Positions 27,742-37,458 are shown, counted from the stretch's first letter. The stretch: DNA of 64,000 bases from Microbulbifer halophilus (GCF_026183675.1 NZ_JAPIVK010000018.1:33498-97497); one strand, 5' to 3'. Notes: generated by a model not told the origin, from the letters alone. A program made the numbers and translations.

Positions 27742-28433
27742 GCCTGAGAAAAATCTGGACCGCCCTGCGCGGCGCGGTGAACGAGGGAACCGAGGCCGTT
27801 GTCGACAGCCAGTCCCTGCGCATCCTCGACCAGGAGCTGCGTGAAGCCAAGTCCGAGCTGAAGGCCTGCGATGAAAACCTGACCAAGATCATGGCCAAGC
27901 GCAAGCTGTCTGAGAACAAGGTCAACTCCCTGCAGGCGGATATCGACAACTACAGCAACCACGCCATTGCCGCCAACGAAAAGGGTGACGAGACCCTGGC
28001 CATCGAGTGCGCCGAACGCGTGGCCGAGCTGGAGTCCCAGCTGGAAATGGAACAGGGGCTGCTGGACGGCTTCCTGAACTCCGAGCGCTCGCTGAAAAGC
28101 AATATTGCCAAGGCCAAGGCCAATGTGCGCCGCATGGAGCAGCAGATCGACCAGGTCAAGGCGACCGAGTCGGTACAGAAAGCCCAGGTGGCGGTTTCCA
28201 CCCGACATACGGGAGCCAACAGCAAGGTGAAGACCGCGCTGGACAGCCTCGATCGTATCAAGAACAAGCAGCAACAGCGCTCGGCGGAGCTGGAGGCGGC
28301 GGAGGAACTGGCCGCGGACGAGAGCGGCTCCAGCCTGGAAGGCAAGCTGAAGGCAGCCGGTATTACGCCGGGCGGACAGGCCAGCGGCAGCGACAAACTG
28401 GCACAGTTGTTGGCCAAGCGCGAAAAGGCCTGA
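27738..28433 (+). CDS. yjfJ: PspA/IM30 family protein (YjfJ)
   Basis: A 231-residue protein that is mostly coiled coil, with the PspA/IM30 start SLRKIWTALRGAVNEGTEAVVDSQSLRILDQELREAK. PspA-like proteins bind stressed inner membrane and form ESCRT-III-like polymers. The usual N-terminal amphipathic helix is short here and the C-terminus is glycine/serine-rich. It is followed three bases later by a potassium channel gene. Confidence 0.85.
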   Translation: MSLRKIWTALRGAVNEGTEAVVDSQSLRILDQELREAKSELKACDENLTKIMAKRKLSENKVNSLQADIDNYSNHAIAANEKGDETLAIECAERVAELESQLEMEQGLLDGFLNSERSLKSNIAKAKANVRRMEQQIDQVKATESVQKAQVAVSTRHTGANSKVKTALDSLDRIKNKQQQRSAELEAAEELAADESGSSLEGKLKAAGITPGGQASGSDKLAQLLAKREKA

Positions 28434-28436
28434 TCC

Positions 28437-29510
28437 ATGCTGCTGTATAAAGTGCGACGCCTGATGGCGTCGCTTTTTATTAGAGCCAATGTAATTACCG
28501 TACTGCTTCTGGTGGCCGGCTATGGGGTGAGCAGTTATCTGCTGATGGCCGCCGCCGGTGAAGCGGATATCGTTGCGTCGGAAAACTTTATTTACTGGCT
28601 GGTGGTGACGGGCTCCACTGTCGGTTACGGAGATTTCTCACCGGTGACGCCGGCGGGCAAATGGGCGGTGACCTTGTGGGTGATTCCCCTCGGCCTGAGC
28701 CTGTTCGCCATGGTTCTTACCCGGATGGGTTTTGCGATTTCGGAATTTGTCCAGCGGGGCAAAAAGGGTTTGCGCACAATGAATCACGAAAACCATACAG
28801 TAATCATCGGCTGGAACGGTGCCCGCACCCTGCGGCTGATCGAGTTGCTGTTGTCCAAGACCAACGGTGACGCGTCGGAGCTGGTGCTCTGCGTGGAGGC
28901 GGATATTGAAAACCCGATGCCGGGTCGTATCGACTTTGTGCGCGTCGAGTCCTTCTCCCATGCCGAGACGATGGACCGCGCGAGCCTGGACAAGGCCGCG
29001 CGGATCATTATCGACAATCCGCTCGACGACGTGACCCTGACTATCGCGCTCTTCTGTGACAAGGTCAGCCCGGACAGCCACAAGACCGCCTATTTCCAGG
29101 ATGAAACCGTGGGCGAACTGCTGCGTTCCCACTGTCCGAAGATCGAGTGTATTCCGTCGGTGGCGGTGGAGCTGCTGGCGAAATCCTCGCTGGACCCGGG
29201 CTCTGCCCGGCTGCACCGGCAACTGCTGGACAGCACCTACGGCATGACCCAGTACAGTGTGCAGTACGGGGGCGAGACGCCGTTGCCGGTGGGTGCGTTG
29301 TTCGACCACTTCAAGCACGGCCTGTCCGCGACCCTGGTTGGTGTGCGCCGCGATGGCGAACAGAAGATTGATATCAATCCCGGCCTGGACGAGAATGTCG
29401 TCCGCGGCGACACCCTCTACTATATCGCCGCCGCGCGGCTCGACGACGAGCGCTGCTTCGATATCAAAATCACCGACAGGGAAGATCTCGACGAATGCTT
29501 GCCAAACTGA
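28437..29510 (+). CDS. Two-helix potassium channel with RCK-like domain
   Basis: A 357-residue membrane protein. Two helices (about 18-38 and 78-98) flank the selectivity filter TVGYGDFSP at 61-69, the signature of K+ channels. VIIGWNGARTLRLIELLL near 120 starts a Rossmann-like RCK/TrkA-N domain, but the glycine motif is weak, so nucleotide binding is uncertain. The C-terminal part resembles a TrkA-C domain. E. coli yjfIJKLMC has no such gene at this place, while the flanking genes match. It overlaps the next gene by 16 bases. Confidence 0.85.
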   Translation: MLLYKVRRLMASLFIRANVITVLLLVAGYGVSSYLLMAAAGEADIVASENFIYWLVVTGSTVGYGDFSPVTPAGKWAVTLWVIPLGLSLFAMVLTRMGFAISEFVQRGKKGLRTMNHENHTVIIGWNGARTLRLIELLLSKTNGDASELVLCVEADIENPMPGRIDFVRVESFSHAETMDRASLDKAARIIIDNPLDDVTLTIALFCDKVSPDSHKTAYFQDETVGELLRSHCPKIECIPSVAVELLAKSSLDPGSARLHRQLLDSTYGMTQYSVQYGGETPLPVGALFDHFKHGLSATLVGVRRDGEQKIDINPGLDENVVRGDTLYYIAAARLDDERCFDIKITDREDLDECLPN

Positions 29511-30145
29511 TCGGGAAATTCGGCAAAGGGGAGCCCCGCAAAGAGACGCCCTCCATCATGGGGTTGCGCCTGGGCGCCAGCTTCGAGGTGGATCCGCTTT
29601 CGATTCGCCTGGTGCTGGACGAGCTCACCATCGGATCCTTTTCCCCCACGCAGATTATCAAGGCCGCCGGAGTAGTCGACCTGGACGGCACCTGGGTGTA
29701 TCGCTTTTACACCGATGACGATGCTTGGTTGCAGGTGGTGGCCGAGGGTGGCAACCGCGACGAACACGTGGTGGACGTGAAGTTGTTTCACTTCTACGAC
29801 ACCCTTGAGGTCGCCTCGGAGCAGGCCTGGAACAACATGCTGGAGCGGGAGATCGGCGGCCCCTCCTACGAACTGGACGGCCGCAGCTACCGCCGTGTCT
29901 GGACTGCGGCGGGGACGTATCACAACCCGGTGCACATGGCCGAGAAAACCTACGATGAGGATGGCGATCACTCCGGTACCGACCAGTTCACCATGCTGTT
30001 CGAGCGCGAGCTTTCGGACCAGCGCACCGAGTCCCTGTTCCTTTCTGCCGAGGAGAAACTGGAAGAGGGCGGCTACCTGAGCCGCTGCCTGGTGCTCAGC
30101 ACCGGAATCACCCTGACACCCTCACAACTGACCATTCACGGATAA
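29495..30145 (+). CDS. yjfK: DUF2491 family protein (YjfK)
   Basis: A 216-residue soluble protein of the DUF2491 family, as in E. coli YjfK. It starts inside the end of the channel gene. Conserved parts include GLRLGASFEVDPLSIRL and WVYRFYTDDDAWLQVV. No catalytic motif is evident. Known only as part of this gene cluster. Confidence 0.85.
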   Translation: MLAKLIGKFGKGEPRKETPSIMGLRLGASFEVDPLSIRLVLDELTIGSFSPTQIIKAAGVVDLDGTWVYRFYTDDDAWLQVVAEGGNRDEHVVDVKLFHFYDTLEVASEQAWNNMLEREIGGPSYELDGRSYRRVWTAAGTYHNPVHMAEKTYDEDGDHSGTDQFTMLFERELSDQRTESLFLSAEEKLEEGGYLSRCLVLSTGITLTPSQLTIHG

Positions 30146-30173
30146 CCCGGATTTTCACAACAAGGAGAAACAC

Positions 30174-30590
30174 ATGGACCAGCCCTACGATTTACTGACT
30201 GGTATCGTGCATTTTGCGGCCTATTTCGGCCTGTCACTGGTATTGTTAATCGCCTTCAAATTTCTCTACGCACTGGTGACACCGCACGACGAGTGGAAAC
30301 TGATCCGTGAAGAAAAGAATACCGCCGCGGCCATCGGCTTTGGTGGCGCCGTGCTGGGTTTTGCCATCGCCCTCGGCGGTGCCGCCAGTAACTCCGTGTC
30401 GCTGCTCGACTTCGCCACCTGGGCGTTGATCGCGCTGGTGGCGCAGCTGCTGGCCTTTGCCATTATCCGTTTCGGCTTTATGCCGCGCATCGTTGCCCGC
30501 ATCGAAGAGGGCGAAATCAGCGCTGGTGTCATGCTGGCCGCCACCACCATTTCCGTAGGTGTGCTCAACGCCGCCTGCATGTCCTATTGA
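30174..30590 (+). CDS. yjfL: DUF350 membrane protein (YjfL)
   Basis: A 138-residue inner-membrane protein with four predicted helices (about 10-32, 50-70, 82-102, 117-136), the DUF350 repeat architecture of E. coli YjfL. AAAIGFGGAVLGFAIALGGAASNS is the typical glycine-rich second helix. The family has been found beside PspA and glutathionylspermidine-synthase-like genes in many bacteria. A strong ribosome site AAGGAGA precedes it. Confidence 0.88.
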   Translation: MDQPYDLLTGIVHFAAYFGLSLVLLIAFKFLYALVTPHDEWKLIREEKNTAAAIGFGGAVLGFAIALGGAASNSVSLLDFATWALIALVAQLLAFAIIRFGFMPRIVARIEEGEISAGVMLAATTISVGVLNAACMSY

Positions 30591-30602
30591 TCGGGAGGCG
30601 CC

Positions 30603-31205
30603 ATGAAACGTACCAGACATATCAATCTCGAACGTATGCGCAAGGCGGCCAGCGGCCGTTTTAGCGCCCGCCCGCTGGCTCTGGGTGTGGCCGCGGCGGC
30701 GCTGATGGGCTGTGCGCCGAAGGAGGAGGTCAAGGTGGTCTCTTCCGTCGACGACTGCGTGAGCAGTACGGAACTGGATGAACAGCAGTGCGAAGCCGCC
30801 TATAAAAAGGCGCTGGCGGAAGCCGAGCGCACCGGGCCCAAGTTCCGCAGCGAGCGGCGCTGCGAGTCGGAATTCGACAGTTGCCAGCAAGCGGGCGGCA
30901 GCATGTGGATGCCGCTGATGACCGGCTTTATGGTCGCCTCCATGCTGGACAACCGCGACCGCCACTCCGGCTACTACAATCCGGTCTATCGCTACTCGCG
31001 CCCGCACTCGAATTATTACAATCGCTTGATGACTGCCGACGGCGAGGTGGTCGGTCGCTACGGCAAGAGCTCCTACACCGTCGATCGCTCCAGCACCCGA
31101 CCCAAACCCACGGTGAGCCGGACTGTGTCTCGCGGCGGCTTCGGTTCCGTTGCGTCTGCCAAATCCAGCTGGGGCGGCGGCCGTTCCGGGGGCTGGGGGG
31201 GATAA
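30603..31205 (+). CDS. yjfM: DUF1190 family protein (YjfM/YgiB-like), probable lipoprotein
   Basis: A 200-residue protein of the DUF1190/YgiB family. A twin-arginine-like basic start is followed by a hydrophobic segment and lipobox-like ALMGC at about residue 36. The mature part has conserved cysteines (DDC, QQC, RRC, DSC) and the family segment GSMWMPLMTGFMVASML. The end is glycine/serine/arginine-rich and low complexity. In E. coli both ygiB-ygiC and yjfM-yjfC pair this family with an ATP-grasp gene, as here. Confidence 0.85.
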   Translation: MKRTRHINLERMRKAASGRFSARPLALGVAAAALMGCAPKEEVKVVSSVDDCVSSTELDEQQCEAAYKKALAEAERTGPKFRSERRCESEFDSCQQAGGSMWMPLMTGFMVASMLDNRDRHSGYYNPVYRYSRPHSNYYNRLMTADGEVVGRYGKSSYTVDRSSTRPKPTVSRTVSRGGFGSVASAKSSWGGGRSGGWGG

Positions 31206-31208
31206 ACA

Positions 31209-32375
31209 GTGCTGCGTATCCCCATCGGCGAGCGCCCCGGCTGGAAGGCCAGGGCGCGGGAGTTCGGTTTCGGCTTTCACACCATGTACGGGGAACCCTA
31301 CTGGGATGAGAGCGCCTATTACCAGTTTTCCCTGGCGGAAGTAGAGCGGGACATCGAGGATCCCACCGCGGAAATCCACCAGATGTGTCTGGAGGTGGTT
31401 GCGCGGGTGGTGGCGGACGACGAACTGATGCGCCGCTTCTGCATCCCGGAATCCCACTGGGACTTCGTGCGCACTTCCTGGCGCAATGGCGATCCCAGCC
31501 TTTACTCGCGCCTGGACCTGGCCTATTCCGGCAAGGGCCCGGCCAAGCTCTACGAAAATAACGCGGATACGCCCACCAGCCTGTACGAAACGGGCTTCTG
31601 GCAGTGGCTGTGGTTGCAGGACAATGTGGACCGGCGCGCGCTGCCGCTACAGGCGGACCAGTTCAACAGCCTGCAGGAAAAACTGGTCAACCGATTCCGC
31701 GACCTGCAGTTCCTGACCCCCGGCCGCGCAATGCACTTCGCCTGTTGCAAGGATACCGAAGAGGATCGGGGTACGGTGCAGTATCTGGAGGACTGTGCAC
31801 GCGAGGCGGAGCTCGATTGCCACTTTGTTTATGTAGAGGATATCGGCCGCGATGCCGAGGGGCGTTTTACCGATCTGGAGGATCGGGTAATCACCTGGAT
31901 GTTCAAGCTGTATCCCTGGGAATTCATGTTCCGGGAGGAGTACGGCGACTACCTGGGCAGCAACAATATCCGCTGGCTGGAACCGCCGTGGAAGGCGATC
32001 CTGTCCAACAAGGCACTGCTGCCGATGTTGTGGCAGATGTTCCCGAATCACCCGAACCTGCTGCCGGCCTTTTTCGAGGACGAGCTGGACCGGGCGGGGG
32101 AGCACGAGGCGCTGGTGAAAAAGCCGATCTTTGCCCGCGAGGGGGCCAATATCTCCATCGTGCGCGGCGGCGATAGCCAGCCGCTGTCCGACGGGCCCTA
32201 CGGAGAGGAGGGGTTTGTCTACCAGGCCCTGCATGCACTGCCCCAGTTCGGCCGCAATCACACGCTGATCGGCAGTTGGCTGGTGGATGACGAGGCGGCG
32301 GGCATGTCACTGCGCGAAGATGACAGCATGATCACCCAGGACCTGAGCCGCTACCTGCCGCACGCAATCGTGTGA
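31209..32375 (+). CDS. yjfC: Glutathionylspermidine synthase-like ATP-grasp protein (YjfC/YgiC)
   Basis: A 388-residue ATP-grasp protein matching the synthetase half of glutathionylspermidine synthase; the amidase half is absent. LYENNADTPTSLYETG, ALLPMLWQMFPNHPNLLPAFF and KKPIFAREGANISIV hold the conserved ATP and peptide-binding residues. E. coli YjfC and YgiC are the same kind and are not known to make glutathionylspermidine, so the substrate is open; ligation of an amine to a peptide is likely. GTG start three bases after the previous stop. Last gene of the operon. Confidence 0.87.
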   Translation: MLRIPIGERPGWKARAREFGFGFHTMYGEPYWDESAYYQFSLAEVERDIEDPTAEIHQMCLEVVARVVADDELMRRFCIPESHWDFVRTSWRNGDPSLYSRLDLAYSGKGPAKLYENNADTPTSLYETGFWQWLWLQDNVDRRALPLQADQFNSLQEKLVNRFRDLQFLTPGRAMHFACCKDTEEDRGTVQYLEDCAREAELDCHFVYVEDIGRDAEGRFTDLEDRVITWMFKLYPWEFMFREEYGDYLGSNNIRWLEPPWKAILSNKALLPMLWQMFPNHPNLLPAFFEDELDRAGEHEALVKKPIFAREGANISIVRGGDSQPLSDGPYGEEGFVYQALHALPQFGRNHTLIGSWLVDDEAAGMSLREDDSMITQDLSRYLPHAIV

Positions 32376-32387
32376 ACGCCTTATTTT

Positions 32388-32520
32388 GCGGAGCTGGAGC
32401 TCCGCGTTCCCGGGATCCGTAGGGTGCGCTGTGCGCACCGGCCGGTTTCGGGGCGGGTTTCAACGGTATCGGTGCGCACGGCGTACCCTGCGAGCTGTGC
32501 AGGTTGGACTGAGCTCCGCG
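32388..32520. repeat. Dispersed palindromic repeats
   Basis: The gap holds GCGGAGCTGGAGCTCCGC, a palindrome related to those at 49390 and 57875, and GTAGGGTGCGC/GGTGCGCACGGCGTACCC, an inverted pair. They lie between two converging genes. Confidence 0.55.
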
Positions 32521-32535
32521 AAGTCCAACACTGAA

Positions 32536-34140
32536 TCAGGCGGGCTCCAGTTGCCCGCTCCGCACCAACTCCTCGATTTTCTCCTGCAACTGTTCATAGG
32601 TAAACGGCTTCGGAATACAGTCCAGGATTCCATCCTCGAGAATTTCCTGCACCTTGCTGTCCACGCTGTAGCCAGTGGATAGCATCGCCTTGATATCCGG
32701 GTTGATGCGCTTCAGGAAAGAAAACAGCTGCTGGCCATCCATGCGCGGCATGATCATGTCGAGCAGCACCAGGTCGACGGTTTCATAGTGCTCCCGGTAA
32801 TAGTTGATCGCCTCCTCGGCGCCGGAGAAGGTCGTCACTTCGTGGCCGTGCATCTCGAACAGGGTTTTGGAGTACTGGCGCACTATGGCTTCGTCATCCA
32901 CCACCATGATACGGATCTGTTTCTGCGGCCCGCGCTCGCTGGGCTTTTTCGGGGCGAGCCTGGCGCAGTCTTTGATAATAGGCAGGTACAGGTCGAAGCT
33001 GCTTCCCTCGCCTTCGCTGCTGTGGCAGCGGATGGCGCCCTTGTGCAGGTGGGTGGTGCCGTAAACCGCCGCCAGGCCGAGGCCGGCGCCGCGGCCGCTT
33101 CCCTTGGTGGTGAAAAAAGGCTCGAAAATGCGCCGGCGTATTTCCGCCGGCATACCGGTACCACTGTCGGAGATATTGATCAGCAGGTACTGGCCGGGCT
33201 CGATTTCGAAATCCGAAATCTTGACCGGGGTTTCGATGGTTACGTTGCTGGTACTGAAGCTCAGTGAACCACCGGTGGGCATTGCATCCTTGGCATTGAT
33301 CCCCAGGTTGAGAAAGGTACTCTTCAGTTGTGCGGGATCGCCCATCACATGGGGGCGGCTGGCGTCCAGCTGCTGAGCGATATGGATGCGGCGGTCGATG
33401 GTGCGCTCCAGCATGGCGCAGACATCGCGGATGATCTCGTGGGTGTTGCACTCGCTCAGCTGATAGTTGCCCTTGCGGGCGAAGGTGAGCAGCTGCCTGG
33501 TGAGTTCGGCGGCATGCTGTGCCGTGGTGAGTATATGGTTGATATATTCGCTCACGCGGGCATCGCAGGTGATCTGTTGAATCACCTCGGCATAGCCGGT
33601 AATACCGTGGATCATATTGTTGAAATCGTGTGCGATACCGCCGGCGAGCTCGCCGATTGCCTGCATTTTCTGAGCCTGGCGCAGCTCCTCTTCCAGCAGC
33701 CGTTGCCTGGTAATGTCCGAGCCGATACTGAGCACACCGATGGCCTCGCCGTTGTCATCGGTCAGCAGCTTGTTGGTCCAGGCCACCCAGACCCGCTCGC
33801 CGTTCCTGGTGACATTTTCGTTGACGTTGTAGCGGTGTTCCTCGGGGTGGCTGCAGATATGATCCATCAGGGGGCGCAGGTCGCGGCCGGTGCTTTCGTT
33901 GGCGGGGACTATGGTGCCGACCACGTGCTGCCCGATGATTTCCTCTTCGGTATAGCCGAAGAAGTGTTGGGCATACTCATTGAAGAAGGTGATGAGGCCG
34001 TTTTTATCCCAGCGCAGGATGATGGAATTGGCGTGCTCAACCAGTTCTCGATAGCGCTCTTCACTTTTCCGCAGCGCTTCATGGATATGGATTGAATCCT
34101 GCGGATAGGGCGGGGCAGCGTCGTTATGATAGTTTGCCAT
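32536..34140 (-). CDS. PAS-domain hybrid histidine kinase with receiver domain
   Basis: A 534-residue soluble sensor kinase. A PAS domain with PAC (about 25-145) precedes the phospho-acceptor helix with H in [21 protein letters not shown], then the ATPase domain with [17 protein letters not shown] and [13 protein letters not shown]-terminal receiver (about 410-530) has DDE and the phospho-aspartate in [13 protein letters not shown]. The H-D-F-N type belongs to kinases that often act on a partner or their own receiver. There is no membrane segment, so it senses a cytoplasmic signal. ATG 34140 after GGATGGA. Confidence 0.9.
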   Translation of the reverse strand: MANYHNDAAPPYPQDSIHIHEALRKSEERYRELVEHANSIILRWDKNGLITFFNEYAQHFFGYTEEEIIGQHVVGTIVPANESTGRDLRPLMDHICSHPEEHRYNVNENVTRNGERVWVAWTNKLLTDDNGEAIGVLSIGSDITRQRLLEEELRQAQKMQAIGELAGGIAHDFNNMIHGITGYAEVIQQITCDARVSEYINHILTTAQHAAELTRQLLTFARKGNYQLSECNTHEIIRDVCAMLERTIDRRIHIAQQLDASRPHVMGDPAQLKSTFLNLGINAKDAMPTGGSLSFSTSNVTIETPVKISDFEIEPGQYLLINISDSGTGMPAEIRRRIFEPFFTTKGSGRGAGLGLAAVYGTTHLHKGAIRCHSSEGEGSSFDLYLPIIKDCARLAPKKPSERGPQKQIRIMVVDDEAIVRQYSKTLFEMHGHEVTTFSGAEEAINYYREHYETVDLVLLDMIMPRMDGQQLFSFLKRINPDIKAMLSTGYSVDSKVQEILEDGILDCIPKPFTYEQLQEKIEELVRSGQLEPA

Positions 34141-34283
34141 CAATCCATCCTGGACACTTTTTCGTCAATGATTCCAACATGACGATGGCCCAAAGTCCAC
34201 ATCGTCGCGCGACTTTTGCGAATGATTTCCGATTTTTAACCAGTCGATTATGGGCTACAATTTTCCTTTTGCTCGGAAGTGGC

Positions 34284-34607
34284 ATGGCTGAACAACAGGT
34301 GATGGCAGAGCGGGATCGATTGTTGACACAGATCGGCGACCACGTTCGCCACCTGCGCCTCTCTGCCAATATTTCCCAGGAAGAACTGGCGGCGACATCC
34401 GGTGTGGGCCTGAGTACCCTGAAGAGGCTCGAGCGCGGGGAGGGTTGCAACCTGGCGGCATTGCTACAGGTGCTGGAACCGCTGGATGCTGCCGGCAAGC
34501 TGGAAGCCTTTTTTGCCCGGCTCGCGGGAGAGGTTCGCACTAGCGGTCCCGACGGGGAGCGCCGGCGGGCCTCTTCCCTGCGGCGGCCGGCAACGTCCGG
34601 GAAGTAA
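34284..34607 (+). CDS. XRE family transcriptional regulator
   Basis: A 107-residue protein with one Cro/CI helix-turn-helix (residues 20-75: VRHLRLSANISQEELAATSGVGLSTLKRLERGEGCNLAALLQVLEPLDA). The C-terminal 25 residues are basic and disordered. ATG 34284 follows GGAAG. It diverges from the kinase gene and could be its regulator. The size fits antitoxin-like or HipB-like regulators, but no toxin gene is beside it. Confidence 0.75.
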   Translation: MAEQQVMAERDRLLTQIGDHVRHLRLSANISQEELAATSGVGLSTLKRLERGEGCNLAALLQVLEPLDAAGKLEAFFARLAGEVRTSGPDGERRRASSLRRPATSGK

Positions 34608-34669
34608 AAGTCGGCGCCGCCTGATAGCATGTAATAACAACTTAAAATTCAAAAAACTGGACGATCGAT

Positions 34670-36073
34670 ATGAAGTTCCATTCTCGCTGTCTGGTAGCCG
34701 CGCTCAGCGCCGCGCTACTGCTCTCCGGGTGCGGGGAGGAAAAGACATCCGAGGGGCAGAAAGAGTCTGTGACCTTTGCCAGCCAGGATGCCTTCCCCTC
34801 AACCTATTCCGTCACCCAGTCCCGACCGGTCGTAATCCGCGGGGCGACACTGCTTACCGGTACCGATGAAAAAATGGACAGCGCCGACCTGTTGCTGACC
34901 GATGGTGTGATTACGGGTATCGGTGAAGGACTGGAGGCCCCCGGGGATGCCCTGGAGATCGACGGCAGCGGCAAGTGGGTGACGCCCGGAATCATCGACG
35001 TCCACTCCCACCTCGGCGACTACCCGGCACCGGCGATCGAATCCTCCCAGGACGGCAACGAAATGACCTCGCCCAACACCGCCGAGGTCTGGGCCGAGCA
35101 CTCGGTCTGGACCCAGGACCCGCAGTTCGCCCTGGCGCTGGCCGGCGGTGTGACCACCCTGCAGATACTGCCGGGTTCCGCCAACCTGTTCGGCGGTCGC
35201 GGTGTTACCCTGAAAAATGTGCCCGCCCGGCGCGTACAGGATATGAAGTTCCCGGGAGCGCCCTATGGCCTGAAGATGGCCTGCGGCGAAAACCCCAAAC
35301 GTGTCTACGGCAGCAAGGGCACGGCACCGTCCACCCGCATGGGCAATGTGGCCGGCTACCGCAAGGCCTGGATTGCCGCCGCCAACTACAAGAAGAAGTG
35401 GGATGACTACGGGAAGAACGGCGGCGACAAGCCGGAACGCAATCTGGAGCTGGAAACCCTGGCCGGTGTACTCGATGGCGAAATCCTGGTGCACAACCAC
35501 TGTTACCGCGGCGAGGAAATGGCCATCATGATGGATATCGCCAGGGAGTTCGATTTCCAGGTGTCCACCTTCCATCACGCCGTGGAGGCCTACAAGGTGG
35601 CGGACCTGCTGGCGGAGAACAATGTCTGTGCCGCCGTCTGGGCCGACTGGTGGGGCTTCAAGCACGAGGCCTACGATATGACCCAGGCCAACCTGGCGAT
35701 TCTCGATCAGGCGGAGGCCTGCGCCATGATCCACTCCGATTCCGCCGTGGGCATCCAGCACCTGAATGAAGAGGTGGCCAAGGCGATGACCGCGGGCCGG
35801 CGCGCGGGCTTCGATATCCCGCCCGAGCACGCGGTCGGCTGGATGACCCTGAACCCGGCCAAAGCCCTGGGGGTTGCCGAAAAAACCGGCAGCCTGGAGA
35901 AGGGCAAGATGGCCGATGTGGTGGTCTGGTCCGGCAATCCGTTCAGTGTCTACAGCAAGGCCGAGAAAGTCTTTATCGACGGCGAGCTGATGTACGACCG
36001 GGACGACCCAACCCGCCAGCCGCGCACGGATTTCGAATTGGGTATTCTGGATGCAGAGGGGGAGCGGCTGTGA
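34670..36073 (+). CDS. Amidohydrolase family lipoprotein
   Basis: A 467-residue amidohydrolase. The lipobox LLLSGC puts the lipid on cysteine 21. PGIIDVHSHLGDY (about 106-118) carries the metal-binding HxH. FHHAVEAYKVADLL and MIHSDSAVGIQHLNEE hold further metal ligands and the catalytic aspartate. GSLEKGKMADVVVW is the family's C-terminal beta segment. Substrate class (imidazolonepropionase-like or peptidase-like) is not clear. It overlaps the next gene by four bases (GTGA). Confidence 0.87.
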   Translation: MKFHSRCLVAALSAALLLSGCGEEKTSEGQKESVTFASQDAFPSTYSVTQSRPVVIRGATLLTGTDEKMDSADLLLTDGVITGIGEGLEAPGDALEIDGSGKWVTPGIIDVHSHLGDYPAPAIESSQDGNEMTSPNTAEVWAEHSVWTQDPQFALALAGGVTTLQILPGSANLFGGRGVTLKNVPARRVQDMKFPGAPYGLKMACGENPKRVYGSKGTAPSTRMGNVAGYRKAWIAAANYKKKWDDYGKNGGDKPERNLELETLAGVLDGEILVHNHCYRGEEMAIMMDIAREFDFQVSTFHHAVEAYKVADLLAENNVCAAVWADWWGFKHEAYDMTQANLAILDQAEACAMIHSDSAVGIQHLNEEVAKAMTAGRRAGFDIPPEHAVGWMTLNPAKALGVAEKTGSLEKGKMADVVVWSGNPFSVYSKAEKVFIDGELMYDRDDPTRQPRTDFELGILDAEGERL

Positions 36074-37383
36074 ACAAGATGGTCAGGAAAATAGCGATGA
36101 GTTGCGCCCTGTTACTGGGTGTGGCGGCCCCCCAACTGCAGGCGGAAACCCTGCTGATCACGGGCGGGAAGGTACATACGCTGGGTGAAGCCGGCAGCCT
36201 CGAGACGGCGGATATCCTGTTGCGCGACGGTCGCGTGGAAGCGGTGGGACCGTCGCTGGACCTGTCCGCCGACAGGACCATCGATGCGTCCGGAAAGGTG
36301 GTTACGCCGGGCGTGATCGCGCCGGTCAGCGAACTGGGCCTGACCGAAATCGGTGCTGCAAGCGACACCAACGACTATGCGGTAACCGGCGAGAGTATCG
36401 GCAGCGCCTTCGACCCGATGCCGGCCTTCAATCCCAAATCCACCCTGATTCCTTTCAATCGCGCCGGCGGCGTTACCCGCGCGCTGGTGTTTCCGGGAAT
36501 CAGCTTGTGGGGCGAGGGTGTCGGCGATCCACAGCGGGTGTTTGCCGGACGCAGCTTTGCGATTGAACTCAACGGCGAATTCGACAGTGTCGTCGCCACG
36601 GACCTGGCGCAGAAAGCCTATCTGGGCGAGGCCGGCGGTCAACTGGCCGGTGGCAGCCGTGCCAGTGCCTTCGCCAAGGTGAAAAGCGCACTGCGAGAGG
36701 CCGCCGAATACCGGGATCACCGGGATGCCATCCGCCGCGGAGACTGGCGCACGCTCAATCATTCCGCCGCCGACCTGGAGGCCTTGCAGCCGGTGATCGA
36801 CGGCGAACAGCCGTTGCTGGTTACCGTCAATCGCGCCAGCGATATTCTCGCAGTCATCGATCTCGCGGAGCAGTTCGAGCTGGAGTTGATTGTCCAGGGT
36901 GCGGCCGAGGGCTGGATGGTGGCCGATCAACTGGCCGCTGCCGGTGTGCCGGTGGTGATCGATGCAATCGACAACCTGCCGATCTCCTTCTCCAGCCTGG
37001 GGGCGCGCTTCGACAACGCGGCGCTGTTGCACGAGGCCGGCGTCACGCTGGCCATCTCCGCACCGGGCTATGCCGGTACACACAACACCTACCTGTCGCG
37101 CCAATCGGCCGGGAATGCGGTGGCCTACGGCCTGCCGTACGAAGCGGGGCTCAAGGCCATCAGCACCAACGTCGCCGGGATTTTCGGCATCGAGGGTGGC
37201 GTTATCGAGCCCGGTGCCGTGGGCGATATCGCCATCTGGAACGGCGATCCGCTGGAGGTCACCAGCTTCCCGGAACAGTTGCTGATCGGCGGCGAACCGC
37301 AGTCACTGGTGACCCGTTCCACGCGCCTGAGAGACCGCTACCTGAAGCCGGAGCAGGGGCACGAGCACTGGTACCGGTTCTGA
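36070..37383 (+). CDS. Amidohydrolase-like protein lacking the HxH metal site
   Basis: A 437-residue paralogue of the upstream gene, with a signal peptide (residues 7-24, ending LQA). Both beta-sandwich halves are present (LLITGGKVHTLGEAGSLETADILLRDGRVEAVG and GVIEPGAVGDIAIWNGDPLEV). Where the enzyme motif should be PG-x-ID-x-H-x-H it reads PGVIAPVSELG, so the first two metal ligands are gone. It is probably a non-catalytic partner. GTG start at 36070 follows GGGAG and overlaps the upstream stop, so translation is coupled. Confidence 0.85.
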   Translation: MNKMVRKIAMSCALLLGVAAPQLQAETLLITGGKVHTLGEAGSLETADILLRDGRVEAVGPSLDLSADRTIDASGKVVTPGVIAPVSELGLTEIGAASDTNDYAVTGESIGSAFDPMPAFNPKSTLIPFNRAGGVTRALVFPGISLWGEGVGDPQRVFAGRSFAIELNGEFDSVVATDLAQKAYLGEAGGQLAGGSRASAFAKVKSALREAAEYRDHRDAIRRGDWRTLNHSAADLEALQPVIDGEQPLLVTVNRASDILAVIDLAEQFELELIVQGAAEGWMVADQLAAAGVPVVIDAIDNLPISFSSLGARFDNAALLHEAGVTLAISAPGYAGTHNTYLSRQSAGNAVAYGLPYEAGLKAISTNVAGIFGIEGGVIEPGAVGDIAIWNGDPLEVTSFPEQLLIGGEPQSLVTRSTRLRDRYLKPEQGHEHWYRF

Positions 37384-37458
37384 TTCGGCGACACCGTCGC
37401 GGCAATGGGGCAGTTCCCGCAGGGAGCTGCCCCGCAGGCAACAAACAGGGAGATCCAA

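Noticed and set aside
28437..29510. Part of a Trk/Ktr potassium uptake system
   Set aside because: It has two helices and one TVGYGD filter, as in tetrameric channels, not the four pore loops of TrkH/KtrB.
34284..34607. Antitoxin of a toxin-antitoxin pair
   Set aside because: No toxin-sized gene is adjacent on the same strand; the neighbours are a kinase and an amidohydrolase.
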